Shown in pieces: positions 34,545-43,466 of a stretch of 64,000 nucleotides of DNA. The position numbers and the translations under genes were made by a program. How positions within the stretch are numbered: the stretch's first letter is position 1; the number at the start of each line of letters is the position of its first letter. The DNA lies in NCBI RefSeq assembly GCF_900116385.1, contig NZ_FPCI01000001.1, positions 2,267,501 to 2,331,500 of the forward strand, read 5' to 3'. The notes beneath the pieces are model-generated. The model ran no database searches. It was not told the DNA's origin and saw only the letters and a program-made list of their open reading frames with translations. The stretch comes from Pseudoxanthomonas sp. YR558 (lineage in GTDB: Bacteria > Pseudomonadota > Gammaproteobacteria > Xanthomonadales > Xanthomonadaceae).

Positions 34545-35243
34545 ATGAGCGCCGACTTCATCGAGGTCTACCACGACGCGCTGGATGCGGAGACCTGCCG
34601 CGCCATCGTGGCGCGTTTCGATGCCAGTCGGCAGGACCAGCCGGGGCAGGTCGGTGGCGGACACCATCCGGAGCTCAAGCACAGCCGCGACATCAGCATC
34701 AGCGGCCTGGTCGAGTGGCGCGACGTGGAACAGCGCCTCAACCTGGCCGTGCTCGCCGGGCTGAAGCAGTACCTGCGCACTTATCCCTTCAGCCTGATCG
34801 CGCCGCTGATGCTGCAGCAGCCGGGCGCGGACGGCCAGTTGCACCGCCTCGGCTACGAGGACGTCGCGAGCATGGACGACGACGCGCTGATGCGGCTGGT
34901 CATGGCGGTGTTCGTGCCGGGCCGGATCAACCTGCAGCGCTATCCCGCCGGCGAAGGCGGTTATCCCTACTGGCACTGCGAGTTGTTCCCGAAGGGCGCC
35001 GATGCCGAATCGCTGCATCGGCACGTGCTGTGGACGCTCTACCTCAACGAGGGCTTCGAGGCCGGCGAAACCGAATTCTTCCACCAGCAGCGCAAGATCG
35101 TGCCGCGCACCGGCAGCCTGCTGATCGCGCCGACCGCCTTCACCCACACGCACCGCGGCAATCGTCCGGTGGGCGGAGACAAGTACATCGCCACCAGCTG
35201 GATCCTGTTCCAGCGCGCCGAGCGGCTATACGGCGGGCGCTGA
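34545..35243 (+). CDS. 2-oxoglutarate/Fe(II)-dependent oxygenase
   Basis: A 232-aa double-stranded beta-helix dioxygenase of the prolyl-4-hydroxylase-like group. The iron triad fits H144-x-E146 (YWHCELF, glutamate in place of the more usual aspartate) and a distal His at 201 or 203 (FTHTHRG). The nearby GNRPVGGDKYIATSWI segment would bind 2-oxoglutarate. The N-terminal FIEVYHDALDAETCRAIVARFD is typical. Substrate unknown. It follows the secreted-protein gene closely. Confidence 0.8.
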   Translation: MSADFIEVYHDALDAETCRAIVARFDASRQDQPGQVGGGHHPELKHSRDISISGLVEWRDVEQRLNLAVLAGLKQYLRTYPFSLIAPLMLQQPGADGQLHRLGYEDVASMDDDALMRLVMAVFVPGRINLQRYPAGEGGYPYWHCELFPKGADAESLHRHVLWTLYLNEGFEAGETEFFHQQRKIVPRTGSLLIAPTAFTHTHRGNRPVGGDKYIATSWILFQRAERLYGGR

Positions 35244-35268
35244 GGGAGGCGCGCATTCGTGCTTCCCG

Positions 35269-36357
35269 CTAGAACAACTCCCCCTGCGCCGATGCAGCGC
35301 GCGGCGGTACGAAGCGCGTACAGTCGAATGGCGGGTGTCGCCGACCCTCGAAGCCGAAACGCTTCAACGCGAGGGCGAAGCGGCGCGACAGCAGATCGGC
35401 GTAGACGCCTTCGCCGCGCAAACGCGTGCCGAAGCGGCTGTCGTAGTCCTTGCCGCCCCGCAGTTGTTGGACGGTACTCATCACGTGCGCGGCGCGGTCG
35501 GGTAGGTGGGTCTGCAGCCAGTCGCGGAACAACGGCGCCACTTCGTGCGGCAGGCGCAGCAGCACATAGCCCGCTGCGGTGGCGCCGGCGTCGTGCGCGG
35601 CTTCGAGCACCGCTTCCAACTCGTGGTCGTTCACCCACGGAATGACCGGCGCGAACATCACACCGACCGGCACGCCGGCCTCGCTGAGCCGCTTCACCGC
35701 TTTCAGCCGGCTGTGCGGCGCGGACGCGCGCGGCTCAAGTCGCGAAGACAGGCTGTTGTCGAGCGTGGTGATCGACAGGTAGACGTGCACGAGGTTCTCG
35801 CGTGCCATGGGCGCCAGCAGGTCGAGGTCGCGTTCGATCAATGCGTTCTTGGTGATCAGCGAGACCGGATGCTTCGTCTCCGCCAGCACCTCCAGAAGGC
35901 GGCGGGTCAGTTGCAGCTTCCGTTCGGCCGGCTGGTAGGCGTCGGTGTTGATGCCCAGCGAGATCGGACTGGGTTGGTAGCCGCGCTTCGACAGCTCCTT
36001 GCGCAGGATCTCGGGCGCGTTCGTCTTGGCGTAGATCTTGGTTTCGAAATCTAGGCCGGGCGACAGGTCGAGGTAGGCATGGGAGGGTCGCGCGAAGCAG
36101 TAACTGCACCCGTGTTCGCAACCACGGTACGGATTCAGCGACTGCTCGAACGGGATGTCCGGCGACTGGTTGCGGGTGATGACGCTGCGCGCGACTTCCT
36201 CGTGCAGCTCGGTGTGGGGTGCCGATGCGATGTCGCCTTCGGTATCGGCGTCGTGCCACCCATCGTCCATCGTCTCGGGCGTGGTCGCGGCGAACCGCCC
36301 CGGAAGGTAGCCGGTGGAGCCTCGTCCCTTGATGCCGGGGTGTCGCGACGTCGCCAT
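35269..36357 (-). CDS. PA0069-family radical SAM protein
   Basis: A 362-aa radical SAM protein with the cluster motif CEHGCSYCFAR (Cys-x3-Cys-x2-Cys) near residue 80. The N-terminus GIKGRGSTGYLPGRF and the central HVYLSITTLDNSLSSRLEPRASAP match the PA0069/SplB-like group. The reaction is unknown. The ATG at 36357 is preferred over an upstream one at 36399, because MATSRHPGIKGRG matches the family start. It is divergent from the cardiolipin synthase gene and convergent with the 2OG oxygenase. Confidence 0.85.
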   Translation of the reverse strand: MATSRHPGIKGRGSTGYLPGRFAATTPETMDDGWHDADTEGDIASAPHTELHEEVARSVITRNQSPDIPFEQSLNPYRGCEHGCSYCFARPSHAYLDLSPGLDFETKIYAKTNAPEILRKELSKRGYQPSPISLGINTDAYQPAERKLQLTRRLLEVLAETKHPVSLITKNALIERDLDLLAPMARENLVHVYLSITTLDNSLSSRLEPRASAPHSRLKAVKRLSEAGVPVGVMFAPVIPWVNDHELEAVLEAAHDAGATAAGYVLLRLPHEVAPLFRDWLQTHLPDRAAHVMSTVQQLRGGKDYDSRFGTRLRGEGVYADLLSRRFALALKRFGFEGRRHPPFDCTRFVPPRAASAQGELF

Positions 36358-36417
36358 GCGGGCCAGCTTACGCCCGTGCCGTCGCAGCCCCCGCGACACG
36401 GCATATAGAATCGCTTC

Positions 36418-37872
36418 ATGCGCGACGCTCTGACTGCCCTCTGGGACACCCTCGGCTCACTGCCCAACCTGCAGCTCTGGGTCACGGTGGCCTGGCTGCT
36501 TTACCTCGTGCCGCTATGTTCGTGGATCATCCTGCAGAAGCGCGAGCCGGTCGCGACGCTCAGCTGGCTATTGTCGCTGGCATTGCTGCCGTATGTCGGC
36601 TACCTGATCTACTTCCTGTTGGGGCCACAGCGGATCAAGCGCCACCAGCTGCGCCGCACGCGTTCGCGCGAGGGGCTGGAAAGCTACGAGGTGTTCGCGC
36701 CGACCGATGGCAACAGCGCTGAGTTGCCCATGCTTGCGCAGAAGACGACGGGCCTGCCGCCTTCCACCGCGACTTCAGTACAACAGCTGGTGGATGGTTG
36801 CGCCACGTACCAGGCCATCCTCGATGCGATCGCGGCCGCCGAGAACCATATCCATGTCGAGTACTACATCTTCAACGGCGACAGGACCGGCCAGCGCGTA
36901 CTGGACGCGCTGACCGCCAAGGCGCGCGAGGGCGTGAAGGTGCGGTTGCTGCTGGATGCGGTGGGATCGAACCGATTGCGCAAGCGCGCGCTCGGTCCTT
37001 TGGTTGACGCCGGCGGTGAATACGCGTGGTTCCATCCGACCAAGTTCCGTCCCTTCACCCGGCCGTGGCTCAACCTGCGCACGCACCGCAAGATCGTCGT
37101 GGTCGACGGGCGCGTGGCGTTCACCGGCGGCATCAACGTCACCGACGATGAGGACGAGTCGTTGCGTGAGGATGCGTATCGCGACCTGCACCTGCGGCTG
37201 GAAGGCGAAGTCGTCCGCAGCATCCAGCAGGTCTTCGTCGAAGACTGGGTCTACGCCACCGGCCAGCAGCGCAAGGATTTCCAGGGCACGCGCCTGTGGA
37301 GCGCGACCGAGTCCAACGTGCAGGGTGGCATTTCTGCACAGGTGCTGGTGTCGGGGCCGGATTCGGCATGGGAACCGATCCACCGCATGAAGGTGGCGGC
37401 CATCCACGAAGCGAAGCAACGCGTCTGGCTGGTGACCCCCTATTTCGTCCCGGGCGAGGCCGCGCGCATGGCGCTGACCTCCGCGGCGCTGGGCGGCCTG
37501 GATGTACGTCTGGTGGTGCCCAAAGTCAGCGACTCGCGGCTGGTCACGCTGGCGGCGCGCTCTTACTTCGACGAATTGCTCGCCGCGGGCGTGAAAGTCT
37601 ACGAGTACGGCCCGCGGATGATGCACAGCAAGGCGCTGCTCTGCGACGACGCGATGGCCATCATCGGCAGCGCGAACTTCGACCACCGCAGTTTCCGCCT
37701 CAACTTCGAGATTTCGATGATGTTCCGCGATCGCGGCGTGGCCGGGACACTGGGCCAATGGCTGGAGTCGGAGATTGCCGCCAGCGAACCCGTCCGGGTC
37801 CAGCGCGACCGTTCCTTGTGGCGACACCGCCTGCCGGAGGCGCTGGCTCGGCTGATGTCGCCGTTGCTGTGA
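36418..37872 (+). CDS. cls: Cardiolipin synthase (phospholipase D family)
   Basis: Inner-membrane enzyme that joins two phosphatidylglycerols to make cardiolipin. It is 484 aa, with two N-terminal membrane helices (about residues 18-68), then two PLD domains. HKD motifs are HRKIVVVDG (H223) and HSKALLCDD (H403), each followed by the GG/GS-N signature (FTGGIN, IIGSANFDHRS). Length and order match the ClsA type. The ATG at 36418 is the first in frame and places the helices at the N-terminus. Confidence 0.94.
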   Translation: MRDALTALWDTLGSLPNLQLWVTVAWLLYLVPLCSWIILQKREPVATLSWLLSLALLPYVGYLIYFLLGPQRIKRHQLRRTRSREGLESYEVFAPTDGNSAELPMLAQKTTGLPPSTATSVQQLVDGCATYQAILDAIAAAENHIHVEYYIFNGDRTGQRVLDALTAKAREGVKVRLLLDAVGSNRLRKRALGPLVDAGGEYAWFHPTKFRPFTRPWLNLRTHRKIVVVDGRVAFTGGINVTDDEDESLREDAYRDLHLRLEGEVVRSIQQVFVEDWVYATGQQRKDFQGTRLWSATESNVQGGISAQVLVSGPDSAWEPIHRMKVAAIHEAKQRVWLVTPYFVPGEAARMALTSAALGGLDVRLVVPKVSDSRLVTLAARSYFDELLAAGVKVYEYGPRMMHSKALLCDDAMAIIGSANFDHRSFRLNFEISMMFRDRGVAGTLGQWLESEIAASEPVRVQRDRSLWRHRLPEALARLMSPLL

Positions 37873-37938
37873 AGCAGGGCGTTTTTTGCCCCTGGGCGGA
37901 GGCGGTAAGATGCGCCCATCAAGCCCCGGGGGTGGACG

Positions 37939-38205
37939 ATGCACTGGCTTTTCCTGTTGATGGCCGTCGGCAGCATGGTGATGGCTATGCGCACGACCTC
38001 GATGGCGCTGATGGTCGCCCTGATGCTGGCGTCGCTCGGACTGTTCGTCGCATGGATCGTCGGCTGGTACGGTCGCCGCGTCGGCGACAGCAGCCGCGAC
38101 CAATCGGCGATGATCGATCCCGGCGAGCTGCGCCGCCTGCGCGAGATGGCCGAAGCGCGGCGCAACGCCGCGCCCTCCGCTTCCGAGCCGCCATCGGCGA
38201 CCTGA
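37939..38205 (+). CDS. Small two-helix membrane protein, unknown function
   Basis: An 88-aa protein with two hydrophobic helices (about residues 2-18 and 21-45; the second ends in [12 protein letters not shown]), then a charged Ser/Ala/Glu tail. It resembles the small conserved unknown proteins next to cls or pdxJ in xanthomonads, but I cannot assign a role. It is 66 bp downstream of cls and 22 bp upstream of pdxJ, possibly in one unit. Confidence 0.65.
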   Translation: MHWLFLLMAVGSMVMAMRTTSMALMVALMLASLGLFVAWIVGWYGRRVGDSSRDQSAMIDPGELRRLREMAEARRNAAPSASEPPSAT

Positions 38206-38227
38206 CGCCCGCTCCAAGGACGGTGCC

Positions 38228-39004
38228 ATGACCCTGCTCAGCGTCAACGTCAACAAGATCGCCGTGCTCCGAAACTCGCGCGGTGGCAGCGAGCCGGACG
38301 TCGTGCGCGCTGCGCGCACGTGCCTGTATGCGGGCGCTCATGGCATCACCGTGCATCCACGCCCGGACCAGCGCCATATCCGTCCCGATGATGTCCTCGC
38401 CTTGGCCGCGCTGGTGGACGAGAGTGGCGTCGAGCTGAACATCGAGGGCAACCCATTCGCGCCACCGCGTGATGGGTACCCAGGCTTCCTGGCCCTATGC
38501 GATGCCGCGCGTCCGGCTCAGGCCACGCTGGTGCCGGATGGGGACGGCCAGATCACCTCCGATCACGGCTTTGATTTCGCCCGCGATGGCGAACGCTTGG
38601 CGCCGTTGGTCGCCGAACTGAAGGCCCTCGGTTGCCGGGTGAGCCTGTTCGTCGATGCTGGTTGCGAGGGTCTGGAAACCGCCGCAAAGATCGGCGCTGA
38701 CCGGATCGAAATCTATACCGGCCCGTTCGCGGAAGCGGCGGCGCGCGGCGATGCTTCTATCGAGCTCGCCCGTTGCGTGCGCACCGCGCGCGAGGCCCAG
38801 GCATTGGGGATGGGCGTCAATGCCGGCCACGACCTCAGCCAGGGCAATCTGGAGGAGTTCCTTGAGAACGTCCCGGATGTGTTGGAAGTGTCCATCGGGC
38901 ACGCGTTGATCGGCGAAGCCCTGTACGCGGGACTGCAGCGCACCGTACAGGCATATTTAGCGATCCTCGACGACGCGACAGCGGCGGCGGAACACCGCCG
39001 CTGA
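38228..39004 (+). CDS. pdxJ: Pyridoxine 5'-phosphate synthase PdxJ
   Basis: Cytoplasmic TIM-barrel enzyme that condenses 1-deoxyxylulose 5-phosphate with amino-acetone phosphate to make pyridoxine 5'-phosphate (vitamin B6). It is 258 aa. Visible motifs are [56 protein letters not shown] and [12 protein letters not shown] plus [13 protein letters not shown]. The ATG at 38228 is preceded by AAGGACGGTGCC. It is convergent with exbD3; no clear terminator lies between them. Confidence 0.94.
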   Translation: MTLLSVNVNKIAVLRNSRGGSEPDVVRAARTCLYAGAHGITVHPRPDQRHIRPDDVLALAALVDESGVELNIEGNPFAPPRDGYPGFLALCDAARPAQATLVPDGDGQITSDHGFDFARDGERLAPLVAELKALGCRVSLFVDAGCEGLETAAKIGADRIEIYTGPFAEAAARGDASIELARCVRTAREAQALGMGVNAGHDLSQGNLEEFLENVPDVLEVSIGHALIGEALYAGLQRTVQAYLAILDDATAAAEHRR

Positions 39005-39019
39005 GCGCCACCGCGCGCG

Positions 39020-39418
39020 TCAGTCGCGCATGACGATGTTGCGGATGCCGCTGGCCTCGGCCTGCGCCAACGCATCCACCAGTTGCTGGTATTCGGCGCC
39101 CTCGACCGCTTCCACCTGGAGCACCGTCTTCGGGTCCGACAACCGCGCCTCATCCATGAGAATGCGCAATGCCGACAGCGTCACCGGTCTGTCGTCCAGC
39201 GTGTAGGTGCCGCCCAAGCCGACGTTGAGCACCAGGTCGTTGGGTGGCTGCTGTTCGATCTGTCGGTCCGTGCGCTGCGGCAGGACTGCATCGATCGGCC
39301 GTGACAACAGTGGCGCCGTAACCATGAAGATGACCAGCAGTACCAGCATCACGTCCACGAGCGGCGTGATATTGATCTCGGCCAGTTCCGAACGACCTGC
39401 AGGAGCGGAGAACGCCAT
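39020..39418 (-). CDS. exbD: ExbD/TolR-family proton-channel protein, third copy
   Basis: A 132-aa ExbD-type protein with one transmembrane helix and periplasmic domain. The essential proton-path Asp is D22 in [17 protein letters not shown]. It is the third exbD of the cluster but lies beyond a terminator (39524-39553). It has its own near-perfect ribosome-binding site AAGGAGGTG five bases before the ATG. It is more divergent than the two operon copies (N-terminus MAFSAPAGRSELAE). The frame is open further upstream to 39505, but that lacks family similarity. Confidence 0.88.
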   Translation of the reverse strand: MAFSAPAGRSELAEINITPLVDVMLVLLVIFMVTAPLLSRPIDAVLPQRTDRQIEQQPPNDLVLNVGLGGTYTLDDRPVTLSALRILMDEARLSDPKTVLQVEAVEGAEYQQLVDALAQAEASGIRNIVMRD

Positions 39419-39523
39419 CGCACACCTCCTTACCGTCGGGATTGGCTCCGACGCTACGCCCGTCTCCTCCGGGTCGCAAGAGGTCTCGCCAAGCGGACGG
39501 GGCAACTGCCTTGTCCACGCAAA

Positions 39524-39553
39524 GAAAAACGCCGCCCAGAAGGGCGGCGTTCA
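39524..39553 (-). terminator. Terminator ending the tonB-exbB-exbD1-exbD2 operon
   Basis: AACGCCGCCC/GGGCGGCGTT stem with AGAA loop; on the minus strand it is followed by TTTTCTTT. It separates exbD2 from exbD3. Confidence 0.87.
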
Positions 39554-39573
39554 AAAGGCATTGTGCGTCAGGG

Positions 39574-39984
39574 TTACTGCACGAAACCAATCTTCATCAT
39601 CTGCGCGTTCTTCGCGGCGGCCAGGACCTTGGCCATCACGTCGTAGTGCGCTTCCGACTTCGCTTCGATGCGCAGCTCCGGCTGGTTCGTCGGGTCGCGC
39701 TGGACCTCCTGTTCCATCCGCTGCTGCAGGTCGGCCACGCTCACCGGGCTGTTGTTCCAGTAAATCGTGTTGTCGGCCTCGATACGCAGGTCGATCGGCG
39801 GCGGCGGCTCACGCAACTGCGGCGGCGGATTGATCACGCGCTGCGGCAGTGCCACCTCGATCGGATACGTCATGATCGGCGCGGTCACGATGAAGATGAT
39901 CAACAGCACCAACATCACGTCCACGAGCGGCGTGACGTTGATGTCGGCCATGGGGCCCTTGCTTCCACCACTACTGAATGCCAT
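39574..39984 (-). CDS. exbD: ExbD-family protein (second copy of the tonB operon)
   Basis: A 136-aa inner-membrane protein with one N-terminal transmembrane helix containing the critical Asp22 ([16 protein letters not shown]), and a periplasmic domain ending [11 protein letters not shown]. With ExbB it forms the proton-driven motor for TonB. It begins three bases after the exbD1 stop, with an AAGGGG ribosome-binding site inside the exbD1 3' end. A terminator follows. Two exbDs after exbB are typical of xanthomonads. Confidence 0.92.
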   Translation of the reverse strand: MAFSSGGSKGPMADINVTPLVDVMLVLLIIFIVTAPIMTYPIEVALPQRVINPPPQLREPPPPIDLRIEADNTIYWNNSPVSVADLQQRMEQEVQRDPTNQPELRIEAKSEAHYDVMAKVLAAAKNAQMMKIGFVQ

Positions 39985-39987
39985 GGC

Positions 39988-40413
39988 TTACTGCCCCTTC
40001 TGTTTCGTGGCCACGTAGCCGATGTCCAGCATGCCCTGGCTCTGCGCGATCTTCGTGACGTCGGCGATGGTGCCCATCTTCGTCGTCTTGTCGCCACGCA
40101 GGTTGAGCTTCGGCTGAGGCTGGAGCTGGGCCGCGCTCGAAAGGCGGGATTCCAGGATTTCCTTGGACACCGGTTCGTCGCCCCAGAACAGATCCCCGTT
40201 CTCCTTCACCGAGATGGTGATCGGCGGGGTCTTCGGCGCTTCCTTCTCCTTGTCCTGGATAAGGTTCGCCTCGGGCAGTTCGATCTTCACCTTATGCGAC
40301 ATCAGCGGCGCCGTGATGATGAAGATGATCAGCAGGACCAACATCACGTCCACGAGGGGCGTGACGTTGATCTCGGCCATCGGGCCACCGCTATTACCAC
40401 TACTGAAAGCCAT
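39988..40413 (-). CDS. exbD: ExbD-family protein (first copy of the tonB operon)
   Basis: A 141-aa ExbD. Asp22 in [22 protein letters not shown] is in the single transmembrane helix, followed by a charged periplasmic linker (PEANLIQDKEKEAPKTPPITI) and a compact domain. The N-terminal dozen residues are almost the same as those of exbD2 (MAFSSGxSxGPMA), suggesting tandem duplication. It follows exbB by 45 bp. Confidence 0.93.
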   Translation of the reverse strand: MAFSSGNSGGPMAEINVTPLVDVMLVLLIIFIITAPLMSHKVKIELPEANLIQDKEKEAPKTPPITISVKENGDLFWGDEPVSKEILESRLSSAAQLQPQPKLNLRGDKTTKMGTIADVTKIAQSQGMLDIGYVATKQKGQ

Positions 40414-40458
40414 GACGGGCTCCGTCTAGAACGTTGCGTTGACTACTTGACCGCCGGC

Positions 40459-41208
40459 TCAGCGAACGCGCGAGCCGGTGGCGAAGAAGTCGTGCAGGTC
40501 GTGCGCGAACGTATCGAACTTGGCGATGACGGCCGCGTTCGTCTTGCTGAAGAAGTTGTAGGCGAACACGGCCGGGATCGCGACGAACAGACCGATGGCG
40601 GTCATGATCAGCGCTTCACCCACCGGGCCGGCAACGGCGTCGATCGAAGCCTGGCCGGTCGCACCGATGCGGATCAGCGCGCCGTAGATGCCCCACACCG
40701 TACCCAGCAGACCCACGAACGGCGCGGTCGCACCGACGGTGGCGAGCAGCGTCATGCCGCCCTGCAGGTTGGTGCTCTCACGGGTCACGGCCTGGCGCAG
40801 GGCGCGATCGACGAACTCCGAGCGGCTCAGGGTCTCGCCCGAACCTTCCGAACGCTGGTGGTGAGCAGCCGCCTGGGCGGCGTCCAGCGCGATCTTCGAG
40901 AACGGCTCGTTCTTCGGCTGTTCTTCCATCAGACGGATGGCGTCCTGCGCGTTCGGGGTTTCCCAGAAGGCGCTGGTGACGCGGTCAGCCTGGCCCTTCA
41001 GGCGGGTGCTGCGAAGCACGTTGATGACCGTCCAGTACCAGGACATGGCGGACATGATGACCAGGGTGAGCAGCACGACCCAGGAGACGATGAACTCGCC
41101 GGGCTTGCTGATCATTTCGCTGATCATGTGCTCGAAGCCCATTTGCGACAGGGCGTTCGCGGCGTTGGTGCCCCCGGCGGCGGCGGCGAAAAGGGTTTCC
41201 TGCAGCAT
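40459..41208 (-). CDS. exbB: MotA/TolQ/ExbB proton-channel protein ExbB
   Basis: Inner-membrane pentamer-forming partner of ExbD and TonB, 249 aa with three transmembrane helices. The conserved GLLGTVWGIYGAL (second helix) and PVGEALIMTAIGLFVAIPAVFAYN (third helix) contain the channel residues. The ATG at 41208 has an AAAGG ribosome-binding site. It lies 79 bp downstream of tonB in the same direction. Confidence 0.94.
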   Translation of the reverse strand: MLQETLFAAAAGGTNAANALSQMGFEHMISEMISKPGEFIVSWVVLLTLVIMSAMSWYWTVINVLRSTRLKGQADRVTSAFWETPNAQDAIRLMEEQPKNEPFSKIALDAAQAAAHHQRSEGSGETLSRSEFVDRALRQAVTRESTNLQGGMTLLATVGATAPFVGLLGTVWGIYGALIRIGATGQASIDAVAGPVGEALIMTAIGLFVAIPAVFAYNFFSKTNAAVIAKFDTFAHDLHDFFATGSRVR

Positions 41209-41287
41209 GACGCTTACCTTTATATAAGTGTTGATTGAGGGTATTGCGGGTTACGAGCGAAACTGGGGACGAGAACGGAGGCCGTCC

Positions 41288-41962
41288 TCAACCACCCATG
41301 TTGAAGTCGACCGGCACGCGGACGCGGCCTGCGGCCTTCTGGCCATTGACCACCGAGGCGTTGAAGCGCCACTTGCGGGCCGCCTCCATCGCCGCGCGGT
41401 CGAGGTCGCGGTTGCGGCTGGACTTCTCCACCGACACGTTGGTCACGTTGCCGTTGGCGTCCACGTCGATGATCAGGATAACCGTGCCTTCGATACCGGC
41501 GCGCGCGGCGGCGGGCGGGTAGCGGGGCGGGTTCATGTTCTTGGACGAAATGTCCACGCTGGCGCCGATGTCCGGCGTCGGCGACGGCGGGGCCGGCGGC
41601 GACGGCGGGCTCACGATGTCGGTCGGTCGCGGCTCGGCGATGTCGACCGGCGGCGCTTCCGGCGGCGGCGGCAGTGGGGTGGTCTTAGGCGGCGCCAGGT
41701 TCTTCACCGGCGGCGGCGGAGTGTCGTCCTTCGGCGGCGGCGGCGGCGGCGGCGGGGGAGGCGGCGGGGCGTCGACGATCACCACGGAGGTGCGACGCTC
41801 CTGCTCCTTCTCCGCCGGCGGAGCGACGGCCGGGATCAGCAGTGCAAGCAGGGCTGCTGCGTGCAGTGCGATCACGAAGGCAATACCGATGATACGGGGC
41901 CAGTTGAGGCCCGTGTCCTCTTCTTGGTCCCGATACCTGTTGATGACCAGTTGTTCAGCCAT
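41288..41962 (-). CDS. tonB: Energy transducer TonB
   Basis: A 224-aa protein that links the ExbBD motor to outer-membrane receptors. The N-terminal transmembrane helix lies near residues 24-46. It is followed by a Pro-rich spacer with twelve consecutive prolines and several shorter runs (about residues 65-130). The C-terminal TonB domain (YPPAAARAGIEGTVILIIDVDANGNV ... AARKWRFNASVVNGQ) is complete. It heads the tonB-exbB-exbD1-exbD2 operon and is likely to serve the receptor at 16967-19252, among others. Confidence 0.94.
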   Translation of the reverse strand: MAEQLVINRYRDQEEDTGLNWPRIIGIAFVIALHAAALLALLIPAVAPPAEKEQERRTSVVIVDAPPPPPPPPPPPPKDDTPPPPVKNLAPPKTTPLPPPPEAPPVDIAEPRPTDIVSPPSPPAPPSPTPDIGASVDISSKNMNPPRYPPAAARAGIEGTVILIIDVDANGNVTNVSVEKSSRNRDLDRAAMEAARKWRFNASVVNGQKAAGRVRVPVDFNMGG

Positions 41963-42122
41963 GCGCCAATTAACTCAAGGTTGATACGGGCGCCAGGGCG
42001 CCTCGTTAGTTCTGGATTCTGCCGGCGAGCTTTTCACCGGCGGAATCCCCAGCTTATACCAATCCGGCTCCCCGGTGCCATCATCCGTATGGATTTTTGG
42101 CCTTCGGTGTCACGGATTCCCG

Positions 42123-43334
42123 TTACGGGAGCGCGATGATCTTTTTCGCGTCTTCCGGCTTCTTCAGACCCTTGTCCAGCGCCGCCCGGGCCGCGACCTT
42201 GGCTTCGGGGATTCGGCCTTCCTGCCACAGCACCCGGGCGAGGTTGAGGTAGGTGTCGCCGTTCGTGCCCAGCGGCGCGGCCTTCTGCCAAGCCTCGATC
42301 GCCTGCGGGATCTGCTCGGAATAGTAGTAGGCCTGCGCCAGGGCGAGCTGGGTCTGGAAGTCCGGCTTCAGCAGCCCCTTCTGCAAGCCCTCGTTGACGA
42401 CGGAGATGACTTCCTTCTCCTTGCCGTCCATGTTGGCGTAGGTGATAAAGAGCTGCTTGTAGTCCTTCTCTTCGGTCATCAGGCCGGAGCTGCGCATCTT
42501 TTCGAGCACAGCGGCCGCCTTGGCTTCCTGCTCGGAGTTCAGATAGATGCTGGCCAGGTTCATCTGGGCACGCTTGTCGTTGGGCGACTTGGCTGCCATT
42601 GCTTCGGCGACCTTCAGGGCATCGGCGGTCTTGCCGGACTCCTGATAGCAAACCATCAGAATCTGGGTCCAGTTGTCGACCTTGTCCTGCGGGTTGGTCG
42701 AGGTCTCGATCGCTTGTTTCAACGGCGCAATGCAGTCCGCGTAACGCTCGGCCTGGTAGAGGTACTGGCCCTGGAACGCGAGATCTGCCGGCCGCTTGCT
42801 CTTGGAGTCCGCGAAATACTTGTCCAGCGTGGCGAAACCGTTGGTGTAATCGTCTTTCTGCAGCTGGATCTGCGCCAGCTGCAGCTGCAACTGGAAGTGC
42901 TGATTGTTGCTCAGCGCATTCGCATCCACCGCCTGCTTCAGGTACGCCTCGGCACCCGCTTCATCATCGGTGTTCAACGCCGCCTGCGAGGCGATCTGGG
43001 CGGCTAGTGCCTTGTCGTAGTTGTTGGCGGCTTCGTTGGCGATGATTTCATCGGCCAGCGTACGGGCGGCGGCATATCCCTGCTGCTGCTTGGCTTCGTC
43101 TTCCTGCTCGATGGCCTTGTTATAGGTCTCGATCAGTTTGTTGAGTTTGGTCTGCACCTTCGGCGACCCTTTGACCGTCGGCTCCTCGCGCGTGGCATCG
43201 GGGAACAGCACTTCTTCCTTTTTCTGCTGCTGTTCGTTGCGACGGGCAGCGTCTGCGTCGAAGGCGACGCCGCCAGCAAGCGCGCCAAACAGCGCAAGGC
43301 TGAGCAGGGTGGTCTTGGGGGTCAGGAGCTTCAT
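42123..43334 (-). CDS. Exported TPR-repeat protein of unknown function
   Basis: A 403-aa protein with a signal peptide (MKLLTPKTTLLSLALFGALA, cleavage near residue 28-30) and many TPR-like helical pairs, for example ALAAQIASQAALNTDDEAGAEAYLKQAVDAN and AYYYSEQIPQAIEAWQKAAPLG. It lies directly upstream of tonB on the same strand, 160 bp before it. It may have a periplasmic scaffold or assembly role; a link to TonB is positional only. The ATG at 43334 follows a CGAGG ribosome-binding site and gives the signal peptide, so it was chosen over an upstream ATG at 43397. Confidence 0.8.
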   Translation of the reverse strand: MKLLTPKTTLLSLALFGALAGGVAFDADAARRNEQQQKKEEVLFPDATREEPTVKGSPKVQTKLNKLIETYNKAIEQEDEAKQQQGYAAARTLADEIIANEAANNYDKALAAQIASQAALNTDDEAGAEAYLKQAVDANALSNNQHFQLQLQLAQIQLQKDDYTNGFATLDKYFADSKSKRPADLAFQGQYLYQAERYADCIAPLKQAIETSTNPQDKVDNWTQILMVCYQESGKTADALKVAEAMAAKSPNDKRAQMNLASIYLNSEQEAKAAAVLEKMRSSGLMTEEKDYKQLFITYANMDGKEKEVISVVNEGLQKGLLKPDFQTQLALAQAYYYSEQIPQAIEAWQKAAPLGTNGDTYLNLARVLWQEGRIPEAKVAARAALDKGLKKPEDAKKIIALP

Positions 43335-43466
43335 GTCAAACCTCGTGGGGCCTTGCGGGAGATGCCACTGCATCCCGCCCGCGTGCGGGGCCGGCAAAAC
43401 TAACAGAAACCGAGGTGAGGCGGATACCGTTCCGTGTGCTGCTACGCAGCAATACCGGACCGTGTG

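Noticed and set aside
41700..41770. Possible G-quadruplex or repeat element in tonB
   Set aside because: The G-rich tract is explained by a run of proline codons in the TonB spacer.
42040..42090. Possible sigma-54 or sigma-70 promoter for tonB
   Set aside because: TGGCAC is present on the minus strand, but no TTGC element follows at the sigma-54 spacing; a TATAAG lies 16 bp on, but TGGCAC is a poor -35, so no call was made.
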